Shown here in pieces: positions 3,992-12,646 of a DNA stretch of 14,826 nucleotides. Source of the DNA: CAYMLQ01 sp964390795 (GTDB taxonomy: Bacteria; Verrucomicrobiota; Kiritimatiellia; RFP12; UBA1067). Each line of letters begins with the position of its first letter. Position 1 is the first letter of the stretch. The stretch is taken from positions 1 through 14,826 of the forward strand of contig CAYMLQ010000111.1 in the NCBI GenBank assembly GCA_964390795.1. Reading direction: 5' to 3'. The notes under the pieces were generated by a model. That model worked only from the letters and a program-made list of their open reading frames with translations, did no database searches and was not told where the DNA came from. The translations under genes were made by a program, and so were the position numbers.

Positions 3992-6499
3992 TTACAGGTC
4001 GGACAGCAGGAGCTTGAGGTCGTGCGACCAGTTGAAGCCATACGGCACGGGCTTGCCCTGCGGGTTGAGGTACTGGCTCTTGTCCGGCCACAGGAAGAAG
4101 CCGCGTCCAGCGACGCCGTCGTTTGGGTTCTCGCGCTCGGGCGTCAGCACGCCCTCGAACGCGAGGCTAGCGGAGGTGTGCGTCGCGGAGGTGTCAAACC
4201 ACGCCTTGAACGTGCCCTTAAGCACGCCCGTCGGACGCGACAGCGTGAGGGTCAGGCCCACGGTGTTGGTCGCGCCGTAATCCCACACGTGGTCCTTGTC
4301 AGGGTCAACCGGCACGCCCGCCTTGGGTGCCGCGAGGCCTGTCAGCACACCGGATTTATTGGTCGTTGCCGTCAGCGCGAGGCCGTCCGGATCCCACCAG
4401 GCCGAGGTGGTGCGGTTCGTGCCGACAAGGGTCTCCGGCGCCGGTGCGCCTAACGTGCCGATGCTCAGCGTCCTGTTCGTGTAGTACGCGTAGAGGTTGC
4501 CGAGCGTGTCGTACCAGCCTCCTGCCAGACCGAGCTCGCGGCTGAAGCCCGCACCGTAGGCCTGCGTGGCCTGCGGGTCGCGGCTCTCCCAAAGGAAGGG
4601 CTCGCCGGCAATCAGGCGCACGGTCACGCGGCTACCCGCCGCGCCCCTAAAGAACCCGGCCAGCCCGAACAGGCAGCCGCCCTTATAAGTGACCGGGGAC
4701 GTGTAGGGCACAGCGAACACGCGGCCGGCATCGTCGAGAACCAGCGGCCCGGCAAGCGAAACAGCCGTGCCGTCCGCGAGTTTGCCGACCGTCTTCACGC
4801 CGCCCAGCTTGTCCACGGTGAAGGTTAGGTAGCCGCTGCCATGGGTACTGGAACCCGGCAGGGCCGCCGTGTAGTAGCCCGTGTAGTTCGTGGCCACAGC
4901 GGCCATGTCCGCGTCCTTCCAGACGTTGCGCCACAGAGCCGCAACGGGGTCGCCTTCGGCAGCGTTGGCGAACCACCCGTCTACCGCAGACAGGTTCGGC
5001 AGCACTGCGGGGTTGCGCACCGCGAGGGTTAGAGGCAGCGAAACCTTGGCCACCTTGGCCGTGGTCGTCAGCCAGAACGCGCCGTCCCCGTCGCGCCGCG
5101 CGTACGACACCGCACTGAAGGCATAGTTCGTGCCCAGCGAGGAGAGCTTGCCCGTTATCTTGCCCTGCGCGGTCACATCGGCCGACACCGGCCCGACGTC
5201 CGATACCCCGGCCGCGAACCAGCCGTTGAAGTTTCCCTGGGCCCAGAGGGGCAGCGGGGCGACCGTCAACAGGAACGTGCTCGTACCCGCCGTCTTGTTT
5301 ACGTTCTTCGCCGTGACCGTCACCGCCTTGTTGGAGACCGCCGCAGTCGGCACGCCGATGATCGTCTTTGTGGAAGCCGTGTAGACCAGGCCCGCGGGCA
5401 GACCCGTCACCGTCACGGTCGGCAGGCTCGCGGAGGAGATGGTCAGCGGCAGGCTGAAAGGCACGCCCACCATCGCCTGCTGCGCGCCGGGGCTGACAAC
5501 CACCGGCGGCGTCACGCTGGCGGTCGGGCCGAACCACGCCTGTGCCGCCACGTTCGCATGGGGCATCACCAGGCTCCGCGCGACGGCCTGCGAGCCGTCC
5601 TCCCAGCGCAGGAAGGTGTTGTTGGCGGCCGGCTTCGCCGTGAGGGCAACCTTCGTTCCCGGCGCGTAAAGCCCCGTGCCTGTCACCGTTCCGCCGCCGA
5701 GGGGGGTTGACGCCGACACTCTCGCCTTGACCGTCAGCGTTTGGCTGACCGGCACGGCGGCCTTGAATTCCTCGCTGCCGGGCTGCGTGGCCGTGATCAC
5801 CGCCGTACCGGCGCCGACTATTTGGATCAGGTCCCCCACGATTTGTGCGACCGTCGGATTGGAATTCGAGTAGACGATCGGCAGGCCCGATGAAGCCTTG
5901 GCGCCTGTATTGTAATTCGTGCCTCCCAGCTCCATGACCGGCAGCGCCTTGAAAGTGATCGTCTGGCTGGCGGGCAGGTTGTTCACCCGCACCGTCCAGT
6001 TGGTTCCTGTGGTGTCGCCCTGCCTATCCAGCGCGACGGCCCGGATCTCGACGTCCCGGAACGCCGCGCCGGTCACCGTGTTGGCGTCCGTCATGAACGT
6101 GAAGGGGCTGGTCAGGGCGCTCGTCGTGGTCGCCTTGGTCGTCTGCATGACGGTGCCATCCACATACCAGGTGATGTTTGACATACCACGATAGACAACG
6201 TCCAGATCGGCCGTGTCGTTCGCCGTCAGGCTGAACGCGACCGAGGCGCCCTCGCTGACCGCCGCCGGATTGGCGGCCGGCGACCGCGCCGTCAAGACGG
6301 GAGGGCGCCGGGGGAAGCTGGCCTGGGACACGATGTTTCCTGCGGCGTCATAGCTGTAGGCGACACACGTCCCGTTGTCATACGCCACGCGGGTCAGGCG
6401 CTGGAGCGCGTCATACGTGTAGTCGGTGGCCGAGGCAACGCTCAGGGTGCCAAAAAGAACGACCAGCCCAACAATACAAGCTTTTACTCGATTTTTCAT
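3992..6499 (-). CDS. secreted mini-YD-repeat / Ig-like multidomain protein
   Basis: An 835-residue protein. Residues 1-24 form a signal peptide ending VASA. Directly after it come two YD (RHS) repeats, residues 25-58 (YTYDALQRLTRVAYD, YSYDAAGNIVSQ). Residues 65-175 look Ig/cadherin-like. Residues 178-258 form a QTITF-type bacterial Ig-like domain. Residues 262-323 resemble a divergent InlB B-type repeat (GGGTVTGTGLYAPGTKVALT, then FLRWEDGS). Residues 330-414 are a putative-Ig (He_PIG) domain. The rest (about 420-835) is beta-rich, with successive GYLTF..GG.K..GKLADGT blocks resembling C-terminal repeat domains of PVC surface proteins. No sortase, PEP-CTERM or PorSS tail was recognised. GAGGAAG precedes the ATG. 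The gene follows the RHS gene after 65 bp and is probably co-transcribed. Its function is unknown; a surface or adhesion role is inferred. Confidence 0.8.
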   Translation of the reverse strand: MKNRVKACIVGLVVLFGTLSVASATDYTYDALQRLTRVAYDNGTCVAYSYDAAGNIVSQASFPRRPPVLTARSPAANPAAVSEGASVAFSLTANDTADLDVVYRGMSNITWYVDGTVMQTTKATTTSALTSPFTFMTDANTVTGAAFRDVEIRAVALDRQGDTTGTNWTVRVNNLPASQTITFKALPVMELGGTNYNTGAKASSGLPIVYSNSNPTVAQIVGDLIQIVGAGTAVITATQPGSEEFKAAVPVSQTLTVKARVSASTPLGGGTVTGTGLYAPGTKVALTAKPAANNTFLRWEDGSQAVARSLVMPHANVAAQAWFGPTASVTPPVVVSPGAQQAMVGVPFSLPLTISSASLPTVTVTGLPAGLVYTASTKTIIGVPTAAVSNKAVTVTAKNVNKTAGTSTFLLTVAPLPLWAQGNFNGWFAAGVSDVGPVSADVTAQGKITGKLSSLGTNYAFSAVSYARRDGDGAFWLTTTAKVAKVSLPLTLAVRNPAVLPNLSAVDGWFANAAEGDPVAALWRNVWKDADMAAVATNYTGYYTAALPGSSTHGSGYLTFTVDKLGGVKTVGKLADGTAVSLAGPLVLDDAGRVFAVPYTSPVTYKGGCLFGLAGFFRGAAGSRVTVRLIAGEPFLWESRDPQATQAYGAGFSRELGLAGGWYDTLGNLYAYYTNRTLSIGTLGAPAPETLVGTNRTTSAWWDPDGLALTATTNKSGVLTGLAAPKAGVPVDPDKDHVWDYGATNTVGLTLTLSRPTGVLKGTFKAWFDTSATHTSASLAFEGVLTPERENPNDGVAGRGFFLWPDKSQYLNPQGKPVPYGFNWSHDLKLLLSDL

Positions 6500-6564
6500 A
6501 GGCGTGCTTCCTCTGCTAAGAAATCATCTTTCATCCGGACTGTTTCCCTGTGTTGAACGCCGGA

Positions 6565-9500
6565 TCACTTATACAAAGCATCACTTCGATTAGCTGTATA
6601 ATGTATAATGCCCTTGAACACGTCACCGGCTTTTAATGTTCCCTGTTCGATCAAGCCATCGATAAAGGAGCGTCCTGTGCCACCCTGTTCACTTAGGCCA
6701 GGGACCGACATTTTTCTTAACACCTCTCTTCTGACCGAATCCACCGTAGGAGCCCAGCACCGTTCCGCTTCACGCATACCTTCGCGAAATGCCGCAGGCG
6801 CTTTTGCAAGGGCAGGCCCGGCGACGGTCGCCTCAAACTCAATCGTAACGGTAACGATCTCAGGTAGAATCATGATTGCTGCGGCCGACAAAATGGCGGC
6901 GCCTCCAACGATGGCCAACCCCGTCTTTTCCTGCGCGCTCATTTTCTGAATCGATTCGGCCAGTCGGTCAGCGCCCAAATCGGATAGCAGTCCCGACGGG
7001 TCGGAGAGGTTGACTGGATTGGCGTTCACATACGCATAGAGGTTCACCCCGCCCTCGAACCCGATCGGGTCGCGCTGCAGGAAGCGGCCGGTGTTGGCGT
7101 CGTAGAAGCGGTTCTTCATGTAGAACAAGCCGCCGCCTTCATCCTGCACCCCCAGTCCGCCCACAAAGGTGAAGGGGTTGGAGTCGGACCCACCGGCCGG
7201 GAGCGTCTCCCGAGAGGTGTACCCGTAGGGCTGGTAGGCATATTTGACCTTGATTGCGCCGGTGATATCGGTCAGTGCCATCACGCTGCCGAGGCGGTTC
7301 AGCAGCGGGTAACGGAGATCCGCGCCGAGCGCGGGGCCGGCGAGAATGGCGGCCAAGGCCGGCCCGTTCCAGACATAGCTGGCCGTCACGTTACCGGCCC
7401 CGTCGGTCGTGAATAACAGGCGGTCGCCCGAATCATAATGAAACTGGTTGGTGACGCCTCCGGCCACCGCGCGCTTGACCCGCAGGCCTGCGGCGTCGTA
7501 GGTGTACAGGATCGTCTCAGTCACGGCATCCCGTTTGCGGATGATCTGGCTGGGGCGGTTTTCCGGGGTATAGGTTGCCGCGAACTCCCCCCCGGCAATC
7601 GCCGTCAGGTTGCCGTCCGCGTCATAGGTGTAAGCCTTCCCTGCGCGGGTTGTCAGTTGATCGCAGACATTGTATGCGGCGGTCGCGGTCGCAGGCGGTT
7701 CAGGCGCCAGCTGGGCACTGCCCGAGACCGTCTCCTTGATGATGCTATCCGCCTTGTTGTAAGCCAGCAGGCCGTGCAGTAACACATTGGTGCCTGCCCG
7801 ATGCAGAACATTCGTGAAGCGTTGTGCGTTGTCATACCCGTAGGCCGTATTGATATTATTGGTGCGTGTTTCGCTCACCCGGTTGCCCGCCTTGTCATAG
7901 GTGTAGGTGATCGTGTTCACGGCCCCGCTCAAGCTCATAACCAGACGCGTCACATGATTCGGGGGCTCGCTGTTGCCATACAATTCCGTGCCTGCGGCAT
8001 TGCGGAAACGCGCGGGGATGACAAGGCGGTTGTAATCATCGTACGTGTACGTGACCACCAGCCCGTTGGGGTAGGTGATCGTGGCGAGCTGCCCCGCGTC
8101 GGTGTAGGTGAACGACGCCGCCTTGCCCGTCGGATAGGCGATCGTTGTCGGCAGGTTGCGGACGTCGTAGGTGTAGGTGGTCGTTCCCCAGTCGTCCGAG
8201 CGCGAAAGGACGTTTCCGTTGGCGTCGTACGTGAAGGCCGCCTTCTGGACGAAAATGCCGGCAGGCTCTTCCTGATACTCTTTCTTGAGGATGCGTCCGT
8301 CAGCGTCGAACGTGTGGCGGACAACCTGTTTGCGTGCATTGTTCACCGTTGCGGCCCGGCCCAAGGCATCCCGGCCAAGCGTGACGGTTTTCAGGAGCGG
8401 GTCCTTGGTTTCGACCAGGCTGTTGTTGGCATCGTATTTGAAGGTGGTCTTGTTGTTATTCTTGTCGGCCAGAACGAGCAGGTTCCCGTCCGCGTCGTAC
8501 TCGCGCTTGACGGTCTTGCCCAGCGCATCGGTGAAGAGGAGCGGACGGTCGGCGGCATCGTAGGTGGTCGTCGTGATCAGGCCAAGGGGATCTGTCACTT
8601 TGACCGGATTGTTGTTCGGGTCGTATTCGCTGGAAGTCATATTTCCGAGGGGATCGGTGACCGACGTGAGGTAGCCGAATTCATTGCGCGTGACCGACGT
8701 GAGCTGGCCCAGCTCATCCGTCAGCGTCGTCTGCCCGAAGGCGTCAAAGGCGTTGACGCGTTGCGGCAGGCCCCCGACGGAGTCGTAACGCACCGTCGTC
8801 AGCCGGTCGTTGTTGTCATACTGCATGCTCTTGACCTTTCCGCGCGGATCAGTCAGGGACAGGCACCGGAGACCTTTCACATCGTAGGCGAGCTGGATGG
8901 TCTTGGCCAGCGGGTCGGTGGCGCGCGTCAGATTCCCAAAGGCGTCATAGAGATACGTCGTCGTATTATTCCGCGCGTCGCGGAGCGTGTTGAGCCGTCC
9001 GTTGCCAAAGTAAGTGAATTGCGTGGTGTTCAGGAGGGGCGTCCTCATACTTGTGACCCGGTCGTTGCCGTCATAGGCGTAAACCACCGTTTGGCCCAGA
9101 GCGTTCTGACTCGAAAGGAGATTGTCCCGCAGGTCGTAGGTCAGGGTTGTCTGGTTTCCCAAAGCGTCCTTTGTGGACGTAAGGTTGCCTCGGAGATCAT
9201 AAGCGAAGGAGGAGGCCTTGCCGTTCGAGTCCGTGAAGGACACCGGCAGCTTCGCGCCATTGTATGCCAACTGCCTGATGTGACCCAGCGGGTCGGCGAC
9301 TTTGGCGGTCTGCCCTTCGGTGCTGGTGAAGACGGTGACCCCGCCCTTCGTGTCAGTCCGCTTCATGCCGGCATTGTTGGCCAGCAGTTCATACTTGGTC
9401 ATCAGGCCCTTCGGGTTGGTTACCGAGGCGACAACCTTGTCTCCGACTTCGGCGGGGTCGGCGGCTGTGGCGGTTCCAGGACGGTCGACGTACGTGAAGG

Positions 9501-11307
9501 TGTTCTTCCTACCGGCCGTGGTCATCTGTGTCAGGAAGCCCTTGTCGTCGTAGGTGTAGCTGCCGACGTAGCCGGCCATGTCCGTGATGCCGGTGAGATT
9601 CTTGTGCGCGTCGTAGGAAAAGGTCACCCTGCGCCCGTCTGGAGCCGTGATACTCGTACAGAGGTTATTCACGGTGTCATAGGCAAGGTTCACCACGCGG
9701 CTGGCCGGGTCGGTGATGGACGTGATCCGGCCGTTGGCGCCGTCAACCGTTAGGTTGAGCTGGTTGTTGCTCCGGTCCGTGATGCGCGTCAGCCGCCAGA
9801 TCGCATTGCCCGGTCCGCCAAATACCGCATAGCGGTAAGTCAGCTTGGAGGCCCTCTCGCGCAGCTCAAAATACTGGCCCGGCCCGTAGAATTTCAACTC
9901 GTCGAACACCCCCGTTGGCGGCAGCAGTGTGATCGGGCTACCGAGCGTTGCCGTTGCGAGATCCAGCCCGTTCGAGGTCGCGTAGAGATGGGAGCGCCCG
10001 CCGCCCGTGATCAGCCTGGCTTCCTTTCCGAACGCGCCGATCACCGACTCATAGCGGAAGCGCCAGTTCTTGCCGAAAAGCCCGATCGTGTCCGCCCCGT
10101 CCGCGGTCGGCGCGCTATTGTAAACGAGCCGCATATTCACCGGCGAACTCAAGGTCGTCATGTAAAACAGGGTGGCCTCAAGCACCACGTTCAGCGAAGC
10201 GGTGTTGATGTGGTATTCCGGAAGGCCTATTTTCTTGGGCAACCCCTCCTCCGAGTCAAAGATCGTATAGGGATAATCCCAGGTGCTGCCCGTGCGGGCT
10301 TTGAGCCAGGGCAGCGAGATCCACGCCGTCCCGTACTTGAGGGTGAAATCCCCGCCACCGGCGATGAAGAAGCCGTTGCCCGCCCCCACACACCACGCGT
10401 CAGGATCACCGCCGTCGGCACGCCACTGCTTAAACTGGCGTCCGTTCTCGGAGGTCCAGATGTCGCCAAATTCCGTCACCGCCACAAAGAGATCATCGGC
10501 GAACACACAGCCCTTGGCGTTGAGGAAGGACGTGCCCCCGCCAACGGCATCCGTTGCCAACTTCCACGTTGTCCCGTCCGTCGACCAGAGGAGATTCCCT
10601 CGGTAGTTGTCGGCTAAGAGAAACTGTCCGCGGCCGAAGGCGACATGGGTCGAGCCCATGGTGGTCGAGACCGTGGTCCAGTTCGCCCCGCCGTCCGTGG
10701 AGCGGTAGATGCCGGTTCCGTTTTGGGTGGCGAGCCACTGCCCGTTGCCGTAGCCGATCCCGTACAGGTTGTCCGCCGTAAACTTCTTCGGCGGCATCAG
10801 GACCTTCCACGTCGTGCCGTTATCAAAAGACCGCGTGAGCCAGCCATAAGCGCCGACAGCGATCAAATTGCCGTTGCCGTCGGACGCAACCGAGTGCAGC
10901 CCAACCGAAATGTAATTCAAGTCTGAGTCGGTGTTGCGGTATTTCCAGGCTGCGCCGTTATCATCGGATATCCAGATCTTTGCGCCTGTTCCATCATCTA
11001 TGTCCGGCGCCTTGGAGACCGCAATGAAGCGGCCGCTGGAAAAGATGACGTCGTTGAAGTCACGGCTGATTCCCGCGCTCCTTTTCGTCCATGTCTTGGC
11101 ATCCGGGGAGGTGGAGATGAACCCGCCCTGGCCGACGACGACCCAAGTGCCGTTGCCATAGGCGATGCCGGTCACAAAGAGCTTCGCCGGTTTTCCGACG
11201 TTGATCGTTTGCCACGTTCCGAGGGAAGCGGCCGAAGCCCACGAAAGCGTGAGTTGGAAGGCCACAGCCGCGGCCAGCACACCGTTGGCGTAAAAAGGAG
11301 TCGCCAT
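6565..11307 (-). CDS. secreted beta-propeller / RHS-repeat polymorphic-toxin-like protein
   Basis: A 1580-residue protein. Residues 1-26 are a signal peptide. Residues 30-335 carry six Asp-box motifs (near 65, 113, 160, 203, 242 and 285; for example STDGGANW and SFDNGTTW), indicating a BNR/sialidase-like beta-propeller. Residues 340-540 resemble the N-terminal plug/strand region of RHS proteins (LFGKNWRFRYES). About 30 YD repeats follow to about residue 1360. The RHS core (1370-1440) has FYDANTGRFLQRDPIGFEGG and ends in DPSGL, the usual self-cleavage boundary. The last 140 residues are the variable tail. In known RHS proteins the repeats form a shell around a toxin tail. GGAGG lies seven bases before the ATG. 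No immunity gene is evident downstream. It could instead be a surface protein without toxin function. Confidence 0.92.
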   Translation of the reverse strand: MATPFYANGVLAAAVAFQLTLSWASAASLGTWQTINVGKPAKLFVTGIAYGNGTWVVVGQGGFISTSPDAKTWTKRSAGISRDFNDVIFSSGRFIAVSKAPDIDDGTGAKIWISDDNGAAWKYRNTDSDLNYISVGLHSVASDGNGNLIAVGAYGWLTRSFDNGTTWKVLMPPKKFTADNLYGIGYGNGQWLATQNGTGIYRSTDGGANWTTVSTTMGSTHVAFGRGQFLLADNYRGNLLWSTDGTTWKLATDAVGGGTSFLNAKGCVFADDLFVAVTEFGDIWTSENGRQFKQWRADGGDPDAWCVGAGNGFFIAGGGDFTLKYGTAWISLPWLKARTGSTWDYPYTIFDSEEGLPKKIGLPEYHINTASLNVVLEATLFYMTTLSSPVNMRLVYNSAPTADGADTIGLFGKNWRFRYESVIGAFGKEARLITGGGRSHLYATSNGLDLATATLGSPITLLPPTGVFDELKFYGPGQYFELRERASKLTYRYAVFGGPGNAIWRLTRITDRSNNQLNLTVDGANGRITSITDPASRVVNLAYDTVNNLCTSITAPDGRRVTFSYDAHKNLTGITDMAGYVGSYTYDDKGFLTQMTTAGRKNTFTYVDRPGTATAADPAEVGDKVVASVTNPKGLMTKYELLANNAGMKRTDTKGGVTVFTSTEGQTAKVADPLGHIRQLAYNGAKLPVSFTDSNGKASSFAYDLRGNLTSTKDALGNQTTLTYDLRDNLLSSQNALGQTVVYAYDGNDRVTSMRTPLLNTTQFTYFGNGRLNTLRDARNNTTTYLYDAFGNLTRATDPLAKTIQLAYDVKGLRCLSLTDPRGKVKSMQYDNNDRLTTVRYDSVGGLPQRVNAFDAFGQTTLTDELGQLTSVTRNEFGYLTSVTDPLGNMTSSEYDPNNNPVKVTDPLGLITTTTYDAADRPLLFTDALGKTVKREYDADGNLLVLADKNNNKTTFKYDANNSLVETKDPLLKTVTLGRDALGRAATVNNARKQVVRHTFDADGRILKKEYQEEPAGIFVQKAAFTYDANGNVLSRSDDWGTTTYTYDVRNLPTTIAYPTGKAASFTYTDAGQLATITYPNGLVVTYTYDDYNRLVIPARFRNAAGTELYGNSEPPNHVTRLVMSLSGAVNTITYTYDKAGNRVSETRTNNINTAYGYDNAQRFTNVLHRAGTNVLLHGLLAYNKADSIIKETVSGSAQLAPEPPATATAAYNVCDQLTTRAGKAYTYDADGNLTAIAGGEFAATYTPENRPSQIIRKRDAVTETILYTYDAAGLRVKRAVAGGVTNQFHYDSGDRLLFTTDGAGNVTASYVWNGPALAAILAGPALGADLRYPLLNRLGSVMALTDITGAIKVKYAYQPYGYTSRETLPAGGSDSNPFTFVGGLGVQDEGGGLFYMKNRFYDANTGRFLQRDPIGFEGGVNLYAYVNANPVNLSDPSGLLSDLGADRLAESIQKMSAQEKTGLAIVGGAAILSAAAIMILPEIVTVTIEFEATVAGPALAKAPAAFREGMREAERCWAPTVDSVRREVLRKMSVPGLSEQGGTGRSFIDGLIEQGTLKAGDVFKGIIHYTANRSDALYK
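6568..6987 (-). other. variable C-terminal tail of the RHS protein (candidate effector domain)
   Basis: The 140 residues (1441-1580) after DPSGL do not match any toxin family I recognise. They contain a hydrophobic stretch (about 1462-1489, Ala/Ile-rich), then a charged helical part with MREAERCW and VRREVLRKM, then GTGRSFIDGLIEQGTLKAGD and a Tyr/Lys-rich end. A hand count over 6561-6960 gives about 53% G+C, seemingly below the rest of the gene; a full comparison was not made. It could be a membrane-active or nuclease-type effector, or a decayed remnant. Confidence 0.6.
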
Positions 11308-11336
11308 ATTTATCCTCCAGCCCTATACCCTGCCTA

Positions 11337-11393
11337 ATACAACGTATCAATTCACAATGCGGTCAAGTTACCACAAAATTGGAATATTGGTAA
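11337..11393 (-). promoter_or_regulatory. candidate promoter with upstream dyad for the RHS gene
   Basis: In the AT-rich 150-bp gap before the RHS gene, the minus strand has TTGACC (11361-11366), 18 bp, then TTGTAT (11337-11342), a weak -10. Directly upstream of the -35, TTACCA (11368-11373) and TGGTAA (11388-11393) form a perfect 6-bp dyad with a 14-bp gap, a position where an activator could bind. An alternative TTGATA-17-TATAGG pair lies so close to the ribosome site that it is less likely. Confidence 0.35.
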
Positions 11394-11457
11394 TAAAATC
11401 TTACAAATAAACAATCATAACGGGTGCGTCTGCAAGCGGTCTTCCGCGCTTCGTAGA

Positions 11458-12573
11458 TCACCGCGTCAGGCCGCTGGCGAACTCGAGCGCCAGCAGCGCA
11501 TACGAGGTGGCCAGCACCGGGTCGTTCTCCCACCAGCGGTTGTTCGCGTTGACCCACGAACCGTCGGGTTTCTGCAGGGCAGCGACCTTCTTCACGACCT
11601 CTTCGCGCCAGCGGATCTGCTCGGCCGAATTTTGCCTGGGTATTGCCTCCAACCCCGCCGCGCTGAGCGCGCGCGACATCACGTTGTAGTAGAAGAACAA
11701 ACCTTGCTGGCCCTGTCCGGGATTCTCCTCCAGCGTCCAGAAGCGCGAGCTGTAGTCGACCGCCGAACGCACCCGAGGATCGCTCTTCTCCAACTGGGCG
11801 TGCACCAGCGCGAGCAGCCCCGCGTAGCTCATGCTGCCGTAGGCGCGCAGCATCACGCGGCCGCTGGCGTTCGTCGCCGTCCCGCCCTTGGGGTCCTCGG
11901 TGTTGTAGGCGAAGCCGCCCGCGGTTTCGCCCTCTGTGTTCTGCATCTGTCCGACGTACTTGAGCGCCGCGTCCCAGTTGACATCAGCCTTCTTCTCGCC
12001 TGCCGGACGCAGATCCTCGACGCTCTGCGTGCGCCGCATCGCGTCCAGCGAGAAGTGGGTGTTGTTCAAGTCCGTGTACGCGCGCTGGGAATCCTTGTCG
12101 TAGCCGAAGCCGCCCGCGTGCGTGTCATCGCCGAAATGCTGCGAGGACGCGATGTAGGCGCGCGCTTTCAGAATCGCGGGCGCCAGTTCCCTGCGAGCGG
12201 CCGCGTGCAGCGCCATCACGCTGATCGAGGTGTTGTAGTTGCCCAGCCCGCTGCCTTTCTTGTCCGGCTGCGGCACGTAGATCCCGCCGTCCGGCCGCTG
12301 CTTACCCAACAGGCAGGCCACGGCCTTGTCCTGCTCCGGGCCAAACCCGGGCATGCCTGAGGCCGCGAGCGCCCACAGCGGCAAGGCGGTCAGCGCGGGC
12401 ATGTTCTCCTCGGACCACGCCCCGCTCGGCTTCTGCTGCGCCTTCAGCCACGCCAGACCCTTTTCCACCGACGCTTTCGCCTGCCGCAGCACCTCGGGCG
12501 AAAGCGCTTGTGCGCGCACGGAGAGTGTCAGGCTGCCAACCGCAAACCAGAGAGTCAACACCGTTTTCTTCAT
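11458..12573 (-). CDS. secreted prenyltransferase/squalene-oxidase-repeat (alpha/alpha-toroid) protein
   Basis: A 371-residue protein. Residues 1-23 form a signal peptide ending RAQA. The mature part has repeated helical units with QW-like motifs: QKPSGAW (47-53), KQRPDGG (91-97) and QKPDGSW (334-340), plus GGFGYD and GGFAYNTED turns. This is the alpha/alpha-toroid fold of terpenoid cyclases and prenyltransferase beta subunits. The cyclase DxDD and DCTAE catalytic motifs are not seen, and an exported cyclase would be unexpected, so a binding or structural role is more likely. Such exported proteins are common and uncharacterised in Verrucomicrobia and Planctomycetes. The gene follows the TonB receptor gene after 73 bp with an AAGGGCAAGA ribosome site, and is probably in its operon. 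Confidence 0.85.
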   Translation of the reverse strand: MKKTVLTLWFAVGSLTLSVRAQALSPEVLRQAKASVEKGLAWLKAQQKPSGAWSEENMPALTALPLWALAASGMPGFGPEQDKAVACLLGKQRPDGGIYVPQPDKKGSGLGNYNTSISVMALHAAARRELAPAILKARAYIASSQHFGDDTHAGGFGYDKDSQRAYTDLNNTHFSLDAMRRTQSVEDLRPAGEKKADVNWDAALKYVGQMQNTEGETAGGFAYNTEDPKGGTATNASGRVMLRAYGSMSYAGLLALVHAQLEKSDPRVRSAVDYSSRFWTLEENPGQGQQGLFFYYNVMSRALSAAGLEAIPRQNSAEQIRWREEVVKKVAALQKPDGSWVNANNRWWENDPVLATSYALLALEFASGLTR

Positions 12574-12646
12574 CTTCTTGCCCTTCCTGAGAATCGTTGT
12601 ACTGTACTAAGCTCCCTTAACCTGCGCAACCCTAAATGGCCCGCCG

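Noticed and set aside
3227..4453. 408-residue open frame on the plus strand
   Set aside because: It spans the ThuA gene, a terminator and the end of the YD/Ig gene in antisense, and has no recognisable domain.
6534..6565. ATCCGG/CCGGAT stem between the RHS and YD/Ig genes as a terminator
   Set aside because: Only a 6-bp stem with a loop of about 20 bases and no T-run; not convincing.
6608..6949. 113-residue plus-strand frame as an immunity gene opposite the RHS tail
   Set aside because: It is antisense to the tail, has no ribosome site, and its composition mirrors the coding strand.
7801..9753. 650-residue open frame on the plus strand
   Set aside because: It lies antisense to the RHS gene. 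Its Val/Arg/Gly-rich wording mirrors the repeated YD codons, and it has no ribosome site or family signature.
7000..9800. Regularly recurring short motifs suggesting a CRISPR or tandem DNA repeat
   Set aside because: These are degenerate codons of YD repeats in a continuous reading frame, without identical repeats or spacers.
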